DNA from: Propionibacterium sp.
Lineage (GTDB): Bacteria > Actinomycetota > Actinomycetes > Propionibacteriales > Propionibacteriaceae
Assembly: GCA_022837595.1 (NCBI GenBank)
Contig: JALHFX010000180.1
Coordinates: 1 to 5,312, forward strand
Length of the DNA: 5,312 nucleotides
Reading direction: 5' to 3'
The position numbers and the translations under genes are program-made. Positions 4,640 through 5,312 of the stretch are shown piece after piece. Within the stretch, counting starts at the first letter, position 1, and every line of letters starts with the position of its first letter. The notes beneath the pieces are model-generated. The model was given only the letters and a program-made list of their open reading frames with translations. It ran no database searches and was not told the DNA's origin.

Positions 4640-5312
4640 ATGAATCAGACACGGCAACGCAAACCCAACCGCCCACGCAGATCACCGGCGGCGCGCGGCT
4701 GGCTGCCGAATCAACATGGCGCCTGGGCAATGCTCACCGTTCCGTTCGTCGTCGGCGTCGTGCTCCGGTCGAGAAGTGGTGAGCCGCTCGAGGCTTGGCT
4801 GGTGCCCTTGGCCGTCGCAGAGCTCAGCGCATACCTCGCATTCAATGCGCTCGGGTTGTGGCTGCACGCGGCACCAGCACGACGTGATTGCTTCCGTAAA
4901 CCGATCATCGCCTACGGGTCACTCACCGCTTTGAGCGCAGCGTTGGTCATCGTCCTGGGTGGTGGGCGACTGCTTTGGTGGCTGCCGGCCGCCGCACCCC
5001 TGATCGCCTGGGCGATCTGGCAGGCCTCCCGCAAACAGGATCGCTCTGTCACCAGCGGACTCGCCACCATCACACTGGCCGTCGGGATCCGGCACGGTTT
5101 GGTACGTGAAGTCGCTGATCCGCGAGTGGGGAAACCCGCAGGCCAGACGCCAAGCCATCGGCTGGTATGCCGTATTCACCATGCTCACACTCGTGGCTGC
5201 GGCAGTTCGGTTATTGAACCCCGGCTGGCCGGTCTTCTTCGCCATCTGTACGTTGCGCGCGTGGTGGTTCTCCGCACCACGCCGAGGCCATCGCCCCAAG
5301 CCCGCCCAGATC
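4640..5312 (+). pseudogene. YwiC-like integral membrane protein, internally deleted and frame-shifted, cut by the window edge
   Basis: Membrane protein of the YwiC-like family, function unknown. A basic N-terminus (NQTRQRKPNRPRRS) precedes the family hallmark PNQHGAWAML at residues 23-32. Predicted helices follow at about 27-42, 52-75, 88-108 and 112-128, then a loop RKQDRSVTSGLATI that matches the family's (K/R)xxRSLLND-type segment. The frame then becomes meaningless, with arginine- and proline-rich sequence and no hydrophobic stretch. The adjacent frame (from about 5091) instead reads GTVWYVKSLIREW, WYAVFTMLTLVAAAVRLL and FFAICTLRAWWF, the expected family C-terminus with more membrane segments, continuing past the edge. 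Compared with remembered homologues, about 25-35 residues between LATI and GTVWYVK are absent, so this looks like an out-of-frame deletion of roughly 80-100 bp at 5080-5091, not a single indel. Literal annotation would give an open frame to the edge. It is a pseudogene unless the sequence is misassembled. Confidence 0.7.

Noticed and set aside
4919..5299. Minus-strand open frame of 126 codons opposite the YwiC-like gene
   Set aside because: The plus-strand frame with GTVWYVKSLIREW and membrane segments explains the region. The minus translation has no membrane or domain pattern.

Overview
The window looks like ordinary chromosome from a GC-rich actinobacterium. The main pointer is a LysX-type gene, in which a lysylphosphatidylglycerol synthase is joined to a class II lysyl-tRNA synthetase; this arrangement is typical of Actinobacteria. 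A DUF299 dikinase-regulator gene and a YwiC-like membrane protein next to it would fit the Propionibacteriales, but that narrower placement is only a guess.

Layout from left to right. Bases 1-264 (minus strand) hold the first 88 codons of a DUF299 kinase/pyrophosphorylase, the family that controls pyruvate phosphate dikinase or PEP synthase. A 37-bp divergent spacer follows. Bases 302-1352 (plus) encode an RlmG/RsmC-type rRNA (guanine-N2) methyltransferase. Bases 1349-4590 (plus) encode LysX: six predicted membrane helices, a DUF2156 lysyl-transferase domain, and then a LysRS with OB fold and catalytic motifs 1-3. After a 49-bp spacer, a YwiC-like membrane protein gene starts at 4640 and runs off the right edge.

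The striking thing is that three reading frames are disturbed as written. (1) The methyltransferase frame runs without a stop into lysX, making one open frame 302-3139. Removing one C from a five-C run at 1303-1307 would instead end it at TGA 1350-1352, overlapping the lysX GTG start as GTGA just after a good ribosome binding site. (2) lysX is cut between its two enzymatic halves. One missing base in a C/G-rich stretch near 3080-3100 would rejoin them into a protein of about 1080 residues. (3) The YwiC-like gene changes frame near 5085-5091 and seems to lack roughly 25-35 residues there. Two single-base changes next to C runs suggest sequencing or assembly errors, or recent mutation; the third lesion is a different kind of event.

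In the restored reading, the methyltransferase and lysX form a tightly coupled two-gene operon. LysX would load lysine on tRNA with its own synthetase domain and transfer it to phosphatidylglycerol, lowering the negative charge of the membrane. I see no RNA gene, CRISPR array, insertion sequence or phage element, and no convincing undescribed system. The most unusual literal reading, an rRNA methyltransferase fused to a lipid lysyltransferase, is probably an artefact but is easy to test.
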